Below, in pieces: positions 7,405 to 15,699 of a stretch of 19,796 nucleotides of DNA (its first letter is position 1; each line of letters opens with the position of its first letter). Below the pieces are notes generated by a model, which did not search any database, was not told where the DNA came from, and saw only the letters and a program-made list of their open reading frames with translations. The stretch comes from CAYRHS01 sp964424125 (GTDB lineage Bacteria; Actinomycetota; Acidimicrobiia; IMCC26256; JAOSJL01), in contig CAYRHS010000043.1 in NCBI GenBank assembly GCA_964424125.1, positions 1-19,796 of the forward strand, written 5' to 3'. The translations under genes were made by a program, and so were the position numbers.

Positions 7405-9168
7405 TCAGACCGTCCGGGTCACCGGTTGCTCCCGCCCGCCCCGGTGGCGACCGTCGTCGTCCGCGGGCTGGGCGGCCTCGCGGACGGCGGCGACCCCGGC
7501 GGACGGCACGGGCCCGGGAGGTGCGGGGGCGTTCACCGGCGCGTCCACGCCTCGCAAGCGCCGGAACGGGGAAACGACGTAGCAATAAGCGACGAGCCGG
7601 TCGTAGGTGACGGGATCGACAGCCCAGGCGTGACAACCCAGCCGGAGGCGCCCCGACGGCGTCGGAACCCGTGACGCCACCGTAGCGCCGATGCGCGCAG
7701 GCGCGACCTCGCCCCACGCGTCCGGAAGCTCGAGGTGCAGCGTCAGACTCTCGGCGCCGTCGAAGCTCGCCGGGACATCGAGCGCGAAGCCGTCGGGCGA
7801 GAGGTCGAGGATCCGGACCCGCTCCCCCTCGGCGGTACCCCAGAGCGCGACCGGCACCCGCCAACGAGTACGGAGCTGGCGCCGGCGCAGCAACGGCACG
7901 AGCGTCACCCCCAGGTAGACGAGCTCGTAGCCGGCGATCGCGAGCGTGGCTGCCAGCGCGAGGCCCGAGAGCTCGGGGAGCACACCGACCCCGGACCAGG
8001 TCACGACCCGCAGCGACGTCGCGAGCGCGAGGGCGACCGCCGTCAATGTGAGGATCGGCAGCGCCCGCAGCACGGCCACGCCGCCGTGGTCGATGCCCTG
8101 CTTCGGGGTGACTCGGAACCGGAAGCGCCGGTTCACCACGAGGGACGCGGCCGCCCGGGTGAAGATCCCCATCGTAAGGAGCCCGTAGCGCGTCGAGTCA
8201 CCGGGCCCGAGCGTCCCCCGCGCGACCGCCGGGGTCGCGGTGAAGGCGAGCACGGTCCACGGGAGCCAGAATCCGAGGAGCCCCAGCGCAGTCGCGTGCA
8301 GCGGCAGCAGCCCGGTCGTCAGGGTGACGAGGAGGACTGCGAGCAGGACCAGGTCGGGGGGCCAGACCCTGGACGAGGGTCTCGTCGTGGTAGCGGGACT
8401 TCCATCCGCGAGCGTGCACCGCGATCGTCGTGTGGAAGTCCTCCGCCACCGTGTCGGTGAACACACCACCGACCTCCTCGAGCGCGCGCCGGCGGAGCAT
8501 CGCCCCCGAACCACACCAGAAGATCGAGTCGAAGCGGTCCTTACCCGGCGCGATGACCTCGTAGAAGAGCGTCTGCTCGAACGGCACTCCTTCGTGCGCT
8601 GGACCGAGTCGCAGTTGTAGAAGTCGTGGGGGGTCTGCACGAGCCCGACCTCGGGGTCCTCGAAGTACCCGAGCGTCGCGTCCAGGAGATCGGGCATGGG
8701 GACGTGGTCGGCGTCGAGGATGGCGATCAGCTCGCCCTCGCTACGGGGCAGCGCGGCGTTGATGTTGCCGGCCTTGGCGTGAGCGTTGTCGGGGCGCGTC
8801 AGGTAGTCGACGCCGAGACGCTCGGCGAGGCGGTGCATCTCGGGCCGGCGCCCGTCGTCGAGCAAGTGCGTGCGGTGCGGCCGGTGAAGCGCGACGCAGC
8901 CCGCGAGCGTGGCGTGGACGACCTCGACCGGCTCGTCGTAGGTGCAGACGAACACGTCCACGCTGCGTTCGGTCGTGATGGGAGGTCGCGTCGAGGTGGG
9001 CACGCGCCACGCCGTGACGACGTACAGGGCGAGGCTGACCCAGCCGAAGAGCTCGGCGCCGACCAGGAACCAGTACGAGACCGGCTGGGCGCCCGCGCCG
9101 GTCCAGCCCACCCGCCAGGTCAGGTAGACGGCCCCCCAGACCAGCGCGACGCTCGCGACGAGCTGCAC
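7405..9168 (-). pseudogene. BcsA-like family 2 glycosyltransferase with PilZ domain, frameshifted and apparently missing QxxRW
   Basis: The N-terminal part shows membrane helices (VASVALVWGAVYLTW, WFLVGAELFGWVSLALYVV), then the GT2 motifs DVFVCTYDEP, HLLDDGRRPE and the DxD strand ILDADH. At about 8587-8592 the frame changes; the conserved continuation (PFEQTLFYEVIAPGKDRFDS, GSGAMLRR, TVAEDFHTT, ARGWKSRYHDETLVQGLAP) is in another minus-strand frame down to the six-G run at 8356-8361. There it returns to the first frame in the middle of membrane helices (LVLLAVLLVTLTTGLLPL). The QxxRW motif expected roughly 25-40 residues after the TED-type motif is absent in all three frames, so about 60 residues seem deleted. 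The C-terminal PilZ domain has RTRWR and LDLSPDG, matching the c-di-GMP-binding RxxxR and DxSxxG. An in-frame protein-like stretch (RRSWWRRHPRA) lies upstream of the GTG at 9168 without a start codon, so the 5' end may also be shifted and begin at the ATG at 9247. Confidence 0.8.
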
Positions 9169-9312
9169 CGCCCGCGGATGTCTGCGCCACCAACTCCGCC
9201 GTATTGGCGCGGTGTCGGCGCGCCAATCCGGCCACTTGAGCGCTCATCGCCACGGGCGCCGGACGATTCGGGTGGTTCCGGGCGCGATCGCGCGCGACGA
9301 GGCGCGCTCAGC

Positions 9313-9621
9313 TCAGCCCGACGAGCGCCAGGTCACGCCTTCGGAGCTCGCCTTCGCCGTCTCCTGGATGTCCGCGACCGGATAGATCGTGAAGTCGAAG
9401 AAGGGACCGAACTTCGCCGGGGCGTCCATGAGCGCCTCCGGGTCGTCGGTCTCGACGACCGCGAAACCGCCCTGGCCGTCGAGGCGGCCCACGAACTGAT
9501 GGAAGGTCAACCCCTCCGGCGCCGACCACCCGGCGAAGAGCTGGAGCCCGCGTTCCACCGCGGCCTCGTTGTCGATCCCGGAACCTCCCGGCCGCACCGC
9601 CCAACTCGTGACGAACTTCAT
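9313..9621 (-). CDS. DUF3303-family small protein
   Basis: 102 residues matching the DUF3303 pattern: MKFVTSWAVRPGGSG at the start, then FAGWSAPEGLTFHQFVGRLD, GGFAVVETDDPEALMDAP and KFGPFFDFTIYPV. The fold is expected to be a small dimeric alpha/beta barrel like NIPSNAP and other stress-response barrel domains. No catalytic function is established for the family. The ATG at 9621 is supported by a near-perfect Shine-Dalgarno GGAGGT at 9632-9627 with 5-bp spacing. This gene is intact although its neighbours on both sides are frameshifted. It lies about 110 bp downstream of the alcohol dehydrogenase remnant on the same strand and could share its transcript. Confidence 0.88.
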   Translation of the reverse strand: MKFVTSWAVRPGGSGIDNEAAVERGLQLFAGWSAPEGLTFHQFVGRLDGQGGFAVVETDDPEALMDAPAKFGPFFDFTIYPVADIQETAKASSEGVTWRSSG

Positions 9622-9626
9622 CGCCG

Positions 9627-9632
9627 ACCTCC
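9627..9632 (-). promoter_or_regulatory. Shine-Dalgarno fixing the DUF3303 start
   Basis: GGAGGT on the minus strand, five bases before the ATG at 9621, preceded by a run of six G. It decides the start codon of the DUF3303 gene. Confidence 0.8.
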
Positions 9633-9731
9633 CCCCGAGACAGCCGTCCGCTGCCAGCGTCGCGCACCACCCGGCGAACGACAACGGGATCTCCGAGCGT
9701 CTGGCCGACGTCTCCGTGCGCTGGCCCCCGC

Positions 9732-10806
9732 TCAGCCCCTGACGATGACGCTGCGAGCGACGTCGGAGGTACCGAGCGCCTCGAACGCGCCCTCGACGCC
9801 GTCGAGCGAGACGCGCCGCGAGACGAGCAAGTCGAGATCGAGGTCGCCTCGAAGCGCGAGCTCGACCAGCCACGGTAGGTCTCGATCCGGTCGATCTCGC
9901 CGTACAGCGACCCGCGCACGGACTTCGCGCCGACGATGAGCTCGCCCGCACTCACCGGTAGCGGCTCGAAGGGCCCGGCGCCGACGACGGTCACCGCACC
10001 GCCCGGCCGGGTGAGCGCGAACGCGGTGGTGAGCGCGCGCGATGCACCGGCAGCCTCGATCGCGATCGAGCCCGTGCTGGTCCGTGAGCGCCAGCGCGAT
10101 TCTCTCGGGGATCGCCGGCTTCGCCACCGGCGACCTCGGTCGCGCCGGCACGTCGCGCCCGCTCCAGCTTCCCTTCGACGACGTCGACGGCGAGGATCGT
10201 GGCCGCGCCCGCGAGTCGTGCGCCCATCAGGGCTGCGAGCCCCACACCCCCGCAGCCGATGACCGCGACGCTCTCGCCCCGCCGGATCCCGGCGGTGTGC
10301 ACGGCCGCCCCGACGCCGGTCGAGATCGCGCAACCCAGGAGCGCGGCGTGCTCGAACGGAAGCCGGCGATCGATCGGCACCACGTTGCGCTGCGCCACGA
10401 GCGTCTCCTCACCGAACGTGGCTGTCCCGAATCCTGCCCCGACGGGCCCTTGCACACGCGACGCGTAGCGCGCGCCGAAGCGCTCCATCGCGCTCGTGCA
10501 CAGCGTGGGCTCGTTGCGCCGGCAGTGGAAGCACGAGCCGCACGGCGCTAGCGCCGCGATCACGACGTGGTCCCCTGGCTCGACCCGAGTCACGTCGGGC
10601 CCGGTCTCCTCGACCACACCCGCCCCCTCGTGACCGAGCACGAGCGGCGGGTCGTACGGGATCAGGCCCTCCCGAACGGACAGGTCGGAATGGCAGACCC
10701 CGCTCGCTTCGATGCGCACGCGGACCTGGTCGGAACCCAACGGCGCGAGTTCGAGATGGTCGACCCGCAGGGGCTCACCCACAGCCTCGAACACCGTGGC
10801 GCGCAC
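9732..10806 (-). pseudogene. Zinc-dependent alcohol dehydrogenase (MDR family), three frame changes
   Basis: The first frame, from GTG 10806, shows a clear zinc-type medium-chain dehydrogenase: catalytic-zinc Cys in GVCHSDLS, the LGHEGAGVVEE motif, the structural-zinc tetrad CGSCFHCRRNEPTLC, and the NAD-binding VIGCGGVGLAALMGA. The frame then changes at about 10107-10110 (a four-G run on the plus strand), again at about 10068-10074, and back at about 9868-9878. The pieces GSIAIEAAGASRALTTAFAL, GGAVTVVGAGPFEPLP, GEIDRIETYRG and LVSRRVSLDGVEGAFEALG are all well-conserved family sequence. Two extra bases and one missing base explain it, giving 1075 nt rather than a multiple of three. With the indels repaired the protein would be about 357 residues, normal for the family. 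Alternatives are recent decay or sequencing error. The substrate is unknown. The GTG start lies 40 bp from the divergent acyl-CoA dehydrogenase start. Confidence 0.85.
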
Positions 10807-10832
10807 GAGCGCCGAGGCTAGCCCCGCGGGCG

Positions 10833-10838
10833 TTAAGT
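10833..10838 (+). promoter_or_regulatory. Possible -10 element for the acyl-CoA dehydrogenase gene
   Basis: TTAAGT is the only AT-rich hexamer in the 40-bp divergent spacer and lies eight bases before the GTG at 10847, which would give a nearly leaderless mRNA. I see no convincing -35, and there is no Shine-Dalgarno before the GTG. This is a weak call. Confidence 0.3.
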
Positions 10839-10846
10839 TCGGGCCC

Positions 10847-13003
10847 GTGCTGACCAACGACGAACTCGAGGCCTTCAGCGACGCCGTACGAGGCACGCTC
10901 GAGCGGAGATGGCCGTCGGCGACGGCCGCTGCAGATCCGGCGGCCGGTGGCGAGCAGTTGCGCGCGCTCTGGTCCGACGCCGTCGAAGCGGGATGGACGG
11001 GCCTGGCCCAGGACCAGGCCCCCGACGCCCTGCTCGCGGCAATGCGCGAGCTCGGACGCCTCGCGTGTCCGCTTCCGATCGCCGACGTCTATGTCTCCGT
11101 CGACGTCCTCGAAGGCTGCGCGCAGTGGACCGAGGCCATCGTCTCGGGCCGCGTCCGTCCGGTCGTCGCCTGGCAGCGTCAGGACGAGACCACCGCGTTC
11201 CTGGAAGCAGCCGAAATCGCGACGCACGTGTTCATGCTTCCGGACGACCCTGAGGCAGAGACCGTCACGCTCCACGAGATCGAAGCGGTTCGGCCGACCC
11301 CGGGACTCGCCGTCCCCTCCTGGTCCGAGGTGCGCCTCGGAAACATGGTCCTCGAACACCGTCCGGACGGCGACGCCCCCGACCGGATCGAGCACGCGCG
11401 CCTCCTCCTCCGGCTGGCCCTGACCACGCGCGCCGTCGCCGCCGCCGAGCGCGCCCACGAGCTCGCGCTCACCCACGCCGGTGAGCGAGTGCAATTCGAG
11501 CGACCGATTGGATCCTTCCAGGCCGTCGCCCACCGCTGCGTCGACGCCGCGGTCGAGCTGGCCGCGGCGCGCGCGCTCGCCGACGACGCCCTCCGGCTCC
11601 TCGCCGGCAAGGACCCCCACTGGCGGCTCGCGGCCGCGCTCGCCGTGGACCACGGACTCACCCAGGCACCCCGCGTCCAGCTCGCGTCCCACCACACGCT
11701 CGCCGCCATCGGGTACTTCGACGAACACGAGGCACCCTGGCTGTTCCGACGGGTCCACGCCGACGTCTCCCGCGCCGTGAGCGTCCCCACTACGAGCGGC
11801 GATCCCGTGGACCTCATGCTCCGCTCGGGCTCAGGGTTGCCGCCGATCCGATTCGGGGACCGCGCGGAAGCGTTCCGTGCCGAGATCCGCAGCTTCCTCA
11901 CCGACGACATGCCCGACGAAGCCGGCGTCGGCGGCCTGACGCGCGACGACCCGGAGTTCGTCCGGGCGCTCGCCGAGCGCGGCTATCTCACGATGGCGTG
12001 GCCCGCGGCGCACGGCGGGCGTGACGCCGACGTCGCCGAGCAGACGGTGCTCGACGAGGAGCTCGGCTACCACCACGCACCCTGTGCCTTCAGCCGCGCC
12101 GCGGCGACCATGCTCGGCCCGGCGATCATCCGGTTCGGGACGCCGCAACAGCAGGAACGCTTCCTCCCGCGCATCGCCGAGGGCCGGATGCGCTTCTATC
12201 TCGGCTACTCGGAGCCCGAGGTCGGCTCCGATCTCGCGTCACTACAGACGCGTGCCGTCCTCGACGGCGAGGAATGGGTGATCAACGGCCGCAAGATGTG
12301 GGGAACGGGTGCCCACGAGGCCGACTACGTCTGGCTCGCGGCCCGCACCGACCCCGAGGCCGATCGACCGCAGCAGGGCATCAGCGTGTTCCTGTTCCCG
12401 ACGGGCCTGCCGGGCTGGGAGATGCAGCCCCACACCGCACTCTCGGGCGAGATCTCCTGTTCGACCTTCTTCGACGACGTCCGGGTCCCCCAGGACGCCC
12501 TCGTCGGTCAGGTCAACGAGGGATGGACGGTCGTGACGCACGCGCTCGCGGCCGAGCGCATCGTGATGGCCGGTCACGCAGCCGCGCTGCACCGCCAACT
12601 CGACGAGATGCTCGCGACCGCACGCGTGGACCCCGACACGACGCTCGGACCGCGGGGCAGCGCCCATCGGCAGCGGGTCTCGGAGCTCGCGGCGCGCCTG
12701 CAGGGCGCCCGCCTGCTGCTGCACCGCGGCATCGCGGCCGCGGCGGAGGGCGGTGGCGGCTGGCTCGAGGCCCCGATGGCGAAGCTCCTGACGGGCGAGC
12801 TCGCCGAGAGCCTCGGCGAGGCCACGCTCGAGATCCTCGGGCCGGCCGCGGCCCTCGGCGCCGGCGTACCCGGCGCCCCGGGGGGAGGCGCGTTCGAGTA
12901 CGGCCTGCGACTCTCGATCATGTACGTGATCGGCGGCGGGACCGCCGACATCCAGCGGAACCTGATCGCGCGCGCCCTGGGGCTCCCGAGCCCCAAGCGC
13001 TGA
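10847..13003 (+). CDS. Fused two-domain acyl-CoA dehydrogenase (FadE34-like architecture)
   Basis: 718 residues, about twice the length of a standard acyl-CoA dehydrogenase. The N-terminal half (about 1-335) is a degenerate copy that keeps the C-terminal helical signature FERPIGSFQAVAHRCVD but lacks a recognisable flavin-binding strand. The second half (about 340-718) is a complete enzyme, with AWPAAHGG, the family signature GYSEPEVGSDLASLQTRA (near 455), INGRKMWGTGA and the C-terminal GGGTADIQRNLIARALGLP. It should oxidise an acyl-CoA to the 2,3-enoyl-CoA using FAD. The layout resembles M. tuberculosis FadE34 (ChsE3), where two ACAD domains that are separate alpha and beta subunits elsewhere are fused. 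Sterol or other branched or bulky acyl-CoA substrates are therefore possible but unproven. I chose GTG 10847; earlier in-frame codons overlap the divergent dehydrogenase. It ends 8 bp before the stop of the convergent surface-protein gene. Confidence 0.92.
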   Translation: MLTNDELEAFSDAVRGTLERRWPSATAAADPAAGGEQLRALWSDAVEAGWTGLAQDQAPDALLAAMRELGRLACPLPIADVYVSVDVLEGCAQWTEAIVSGRVRPVVAWQRQDETTAFLEAAEIATHVFMLPDDPEAETVTLHEIEAVRPTPGLAVPSWSEVRLGNMVLEHRPDGDAPDRIEHARLLLRLALTTRAVAAAERAHELALTHAGERVQFERPIGSFQAVAHRCVDAAVELAAARALADDALRLLAGKDPHWRLAAALAVDHGLTQAPRVQLASHHTLAAIGYFDEHEAPWLFRRVHADVSRAVSVPTTSGDPVDLMLRSGSGLPPIRFGDRAEAFRAEIRSFLTDDMPDEAGVGGLTRDDPEFVRALAERGYLTMAWPAAHGGRDADVAEQTVLDEELGYHHAPCAFSRAAATMLGPAIIRFGTPQQQERFLPRIAEGRMRFYLGYSEPEVGSDLASLQTRAVLDGEEWVINGRKMWGTGAHEADYVWLAARTDPEADRPQQGISVFLFPTGLPGWEMQPHTALSGEISCSTFFDDVRVPQDALVGQVNEGWTVVTHALAAERIVMAGHAAALHRQLDEMLATARVDPDTTLGPRGSAHRQRVSELAARLQGARLLLHRGIAAAAEGGGGWLEAPMAKLLTGELAESLGEATLEILGPAAALGAGVPGAPGGGAFEYGLRLSIMYVIGGGTADIQRNLIARALGLPSPKR

Positions 13004-13011
13004 GGAACCGA

Positions 13012-14772
13012 TCAGGCACGCCCCGATCCGGGGTGCCAGTCGCGGCGCTTCGAGATCAGGCAGGCGAGGAAGCCGACGGCGAGCAGGATCGACGCGCCGG
13101 CGACGAGAGCACCCGGGGAGCCACCGGTGACCGGCAGTGCTTCGCGCATCGGCGGCGTCGGCCCCATTGCGGCTGGAGCCGAGGTCGGTACCACGCCCGG
13201 GTTGACCACGCGCACGGTTGCCGCATTGTCGAACGGATCGGGATCCTGAGCGGAGCTCGAGATCGTCGCCGTGTTGACGAGCTCGGTGCCGGGAGCGAGC
13301 GCACGCAGCAACTTCGTGATCAGGCTGAAACCACTCGACGCGCCGTCGGCGAGCCGCCCCAGCGAACACGTCACGACGCGGCCAGTGCTGTTCGCGCTGC
13401 ACTGCCACATCCCTGTGTGGGCGGCGCGGACGAAGACGAGGCCGTCGGGCAGCCTGTCCGTGACCACGACGTTGCCCGCGTCGGTCGGTCCGTGATTGGT
13501 GGCCACGAGATCGAAGACGATCTCGTCTCCCCGCCCGAAGCCTGCTGATCTCACCGTCTTCGTGAGTGACAGGTCGGCTCTCGCGACGAGCATGCGCGAG
13601 ATCTCCCAGGTCCTGGTCGAGGCGTCGAACGACAGCCACCAGACGTACCCGTTCCGGTCGCCCACGATCGCCCCGGGCACCCCACTGACTCCGAAGAGCG
13701 TCACGGCTCCATCCGGGGTGATCTGGCCGATCGCGTTCGGCGCGGGGTCGGACGTCAGCGAAGCATGGCTGAACCACACGTTCCCATCGGGGCCGAGCGT
13801 CATCCCGAAGAAGGCCGCGTCGTCGCTCGAGACGAAGAAGTTCCCGGTGAGATCTCCGGCGGGCGTCATCCTCCCGATCCGGTTCGTTGCCTGCGCGGGG
13901 ACGCAGCTCGAACAGGACGGCGACGTGAACCAGACGTCCCCGTACGGACCGATCGTCAGCCCGGTCGGATCGACCAGCGGCGCCACGGGAAAGATGGTGC
14001 TGTTCCCACCGAGATCGGTGTTGCCGATGTGGCCCACCCCGTTGATGCCCCCGTCGACCCAGAACGTCGTGCCGTCGCGGCCCGTCACGATGCCGGTGGG
14101 ACCGGCGACGCTGGCGGGAAGCGGCCCGAAGCCCGTGTACCGGCCCGTGGGTGTCAACCGGCCGATCCGCGGCGGAGCTGCCAGCGCCACCGTGTCCCAG
14201 AGATTGCCGTCACCGGCCGTGGTGATCCCGAAGGGCGACTGGTCGACGGGCACGGGGAACTGCTCGAGCGATCCGATCCCTAGACCCGGTGAGTCGAGCA
14301 CCAGATGCCCGATCGACGGTGCCGTCGCCGACTGGTTCGTGTACCAGATGCCGCCGCCCGGGCCCGACGCCAGGTCGACGACGTTCGTGTCGTCGAGATT
14401 CGCGAACGCGAACGCCCAGTCGGCGTCGACGCGCCCGATCTGGCTGCTCGTCTGAAGCGACCCGACGACCGGAGCCATCGAGTAGTAGACGCCACCGTCC
14501 GTGCCGGTCGTCACCGCCCCACCGGCGGTGTCCTCGAGCACACTCGGAATCGCCTCGGACTCCTCCGCGAACAGCTCGGAGTCGCTCGTCGAGGCATCGC
14601 CGGCAGTCGAGGTCACAGGGACCGGCTGTGCGTCGGTCGCGCTCACCGCCGCGAGGTCGCCGTCGACGCCGTCGGGTGATCCTTCATCTGGAGCGGTCGC
14701 GGCGCGCGCGGTGCCGTCTCCGCCCGCGAGCACCACGAACACGATCGAGCTCGCGACCACGACTCGCCGCAC
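13012..14772 (-). CDS. Secreted Vgb-like beta-propeller protein with DUF11 domain and LPVTG sortase anchor
   Basis: 586 residues from the GTG at 14772. A signal peptide (RRVVVASSIVFVVLAGG, cleavage near ARA/ATA, about residue 23-26) is followed by an acidic, Ser/Thr-rich stretch (30-85). Residues about 86-395 hold seven repeats of the type GxDGxxWF, including GTDGGVYYS, GPGGGIWYT, GDGNLWDT, GRDGTTFWV, GPYGDVWFT, GPDGNVWFS and RNGYVWWLS. This is the signature of a seven-bladed streptogramin-lyase (Vgb)-like propeller. A DUF11/TIGR01451 domain follows (399-524, from ADLSLTKTV to NAATVRVVN). Then come a Pro-rich linker, LPVTG (546-550), a membrane segment and a basic tail (SKRRD), so it is wall-anchored. 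A role as surface adhesin or binding protein is inferred; the lyase activity of true Vgb is not implied. A TTG at 14811 is an alternative start, overlapping the upstream gene's stop as TTGA. Confidence 0.88.
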   Translation of the reverse strand: MRRVVVASSIVFVVLAGGDGTARAATAPDEGSPDGVDGDLAAVSATDAQPVPVTSTAGDASTSDSELFAEESEAIPSVLEDTAGGAVTTGTDGGVYYSMAPVVGSLQTSSQIGRVDADWAFAFANLDDTNVVDLASGPGGGIWYTNQSATAPSIGHLVLDSPGLGIGSLEQFPVPVDQSPFGITTAGDGNLWDTVALAAPPRIGRLTPTGRYTGFGPLPASVAGPTGIVTGRDGTTFWVDGGINGVGHIGNTDLGGNSTIFPVAPLVDPTGLTIGPYGDVWFTSPSCSSCVPAQATNRIGRMTPAGDLTGNFFVSSDDAAFFGMTLGPDGNVWFSHASLTSDPAPNAIGQITPDGAVTLFGVSGVPGAIVGDRNGYVWWLSFDASTRTWEISRMLVARADLSLTKTVRSAGFGRGDEIVFDLVATNHGPTDAGNVVVTDRLPDGLVFVRAAHTGMWQCSANSTGRVVTCSLGRLADGASSGFSLITKLLRALAPGTELVNTATISSSAQDPDPFDNAATVRVVNPGVVPTSAPAAMGPTPPMREALPVTGGSPGALVAGASILLAVGFLACLISKRRDWHPGSGRA

Positions 14773-14807
14773 GGCTGCGTGCGCCGGGGTCGTGGCGGCG
14801 CGAGGAC

Positions 14808-15362
14808 TCAAGTCGCGGAGCGACCCGAGAACGCGACGAGCCGCTCGAGCGCGCCCGCCCCCGGCTCGGGCTCGATCTCGGGTCCGAAGGTCTCCGGCCC
14901 CCGGATCTCGGACCCGATGGCAGCCCGGGCGAAGCCGTCGACCTCGACGACGACCTCGTCGGGGACGGACAACGTCTGGTCCGTCGAGGTCGCGAGGTCC
15001 CACGTGTGCATGAGGAGGTCGAACGCCAGAAGCCGAGCGAACGCCTCGCCGGGCATGTCGCCGAAGGGGGTGGGGATCGTCTTCTCCATGGCTCCGGGCG
15101 TGCGGAACGCCCCGTCGAGGTCGGCGATCGCCGCGCAGACCGCGTCGGCCATCGCCACGTCGTCGATCTCCGCCGGCGTCCCGGGCTCCTCGCCACGAAC
15201 GACGTTCGCGAACATCGAGGCCCCGCCGAGTAGGTGCTGGAGCAGGTCTCGGACCTGCCATTCCGAACACGGGGTCTCGTCGTCGAGCTGGTCGGCCGAC
15301 GTATTCGCCGCCACCTGCTGTAACACCGGAATCAAGACATCGAACTGAGAGAGTGGATCCAC
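14808..15362 (-). CDS. TIGR03086/DinB-like metal-binding protein (mycothiol-dependent maleylpyruvate isomerase superfamily)
   Basis: 184 residues. The family pattern is visible: DPLSQFDVLIPVLQQV at the start, CSEWQVRDLLQHLLGG with the first metal-type His, FGDMPGEAFARLLAFDLLMH in the middle, and the hallmark DLLMHTWDLA with the second His. DinB-like four-helix proteins of this superfamily bind a divalent metal, and some act as mycothiol-dependent transferases or isomerases; mycothiol is specific to Actinomycetota. Which thiol chemistry this member performs is not clear from sequence. The GTG start at 15362 is fixed by a perfect Shine-Dalgarno. Its TGA stop touches a possible TTG start of the propeller protein, so the two may be co-transcribed. 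Confidence 0.87.
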   Translation of the reverse strand: MDPLSQFDVLIPVLQQVAANTSADQLDDETPCSEWQVRDLLQHLLGGASMFANVVRGEEPGTPAEIDDVAMADAVCAAIADLDGAFRTPGAMEKTIPTPFGDMPGEAFARLLAFDLLMHTWDLATSTDQTLSVPDEVVVEVDGFARAAIGSEIRGPETFGPEIEPEPGAGALERLVAFSGRSAT

Positions 15363-15368
15363 TCGCGT

Positions 15369-15376
15369 ACCTCCTC
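15369..15376 (-). promoter_or_regulatory. Shine-Dalgarno of the TIGR03086 gene
   Basis: GAGGAGGT on the minus strand, six bases before the GTG at 15362. It is one of the strongest ribosome binding sites in the window and decides a non-ATG start. Confidence 0.8.
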
Positions 15377-15386
15377 GTCGGGCGAG

Positions 15387-15392
15387 AACCTA
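15387..15392 (-). promoter_or_regulatory. Possible -10 box of the TIGR03086 gene
   Basis: TAGGTT (TANNNT type) on the minus strand, about ten bases upstream of the Shine-Dalgarno, which would give a short leader of some 15-20 bases. No convincing -35 hexamer is found at the right distance. Confidence 0.35.
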
Positions 15393-15544
15393 GTGCGATC
15401 GCGCGAAGCCTGCGTCGCCGGACTGCGACGCCCGGCGCGTCACGCGTCCGCCAGTACCGCACGCGCGAGCAGATCGCGGCCGTGTGGTCCGGAAGCGCGC
15501 GGACCGAGGCGATCGCGCCTCCGAGGTCCGCCACGCGCCTTCGT

Positions 15545-15699
15545 GGTGCCCGGGGTGGGAATCGAACTCCGACCGACCCCGTGTCGCACCGTGTCGTTCA
15601 GTCAACGGATCGCCGTGATTTCCAGCGAATTCACGGCCTTTCGAGCGGGCCTCGTGGGCGGCTCGTGACAGCCAGTGGCACGGTGGCCATCTCGTGACC
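15545..15699 (-). repeat. tRNA 3'-end-derived repeat unit, copy A (att-like)
   Basis: Read on the minus strand, the unit ends in TTCGATTCCCACCCCGGGCA followed by CCA: a tRNA T-loop, the 3' side of the T-stem, acceptor strand, discriminator A and CCA. The bases 5' of the T-loop do not pair as a T-stem and no other tRNA arms precede it, so this is a tRNA 3'-end fragment and not a gene. The first 31 bp (15545-15575) are identical to copy B at 19157-19187. Over the first 76 bp I count 66 identities, and similarity resumes at a GGTCAC-containing motif (15683-15699). Such fragments are typical of integrase attachment sites left by elements that insert into tRNA genes. Confidence 0.75.

Noticed and set aside
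15545..15620. A complete tRNA gene
   Set aside because: Only the T-loop to CCA part is present; the 5' T-stem strand does not pair and there are no anticodon or D arms. The same holds for 19157-19232.
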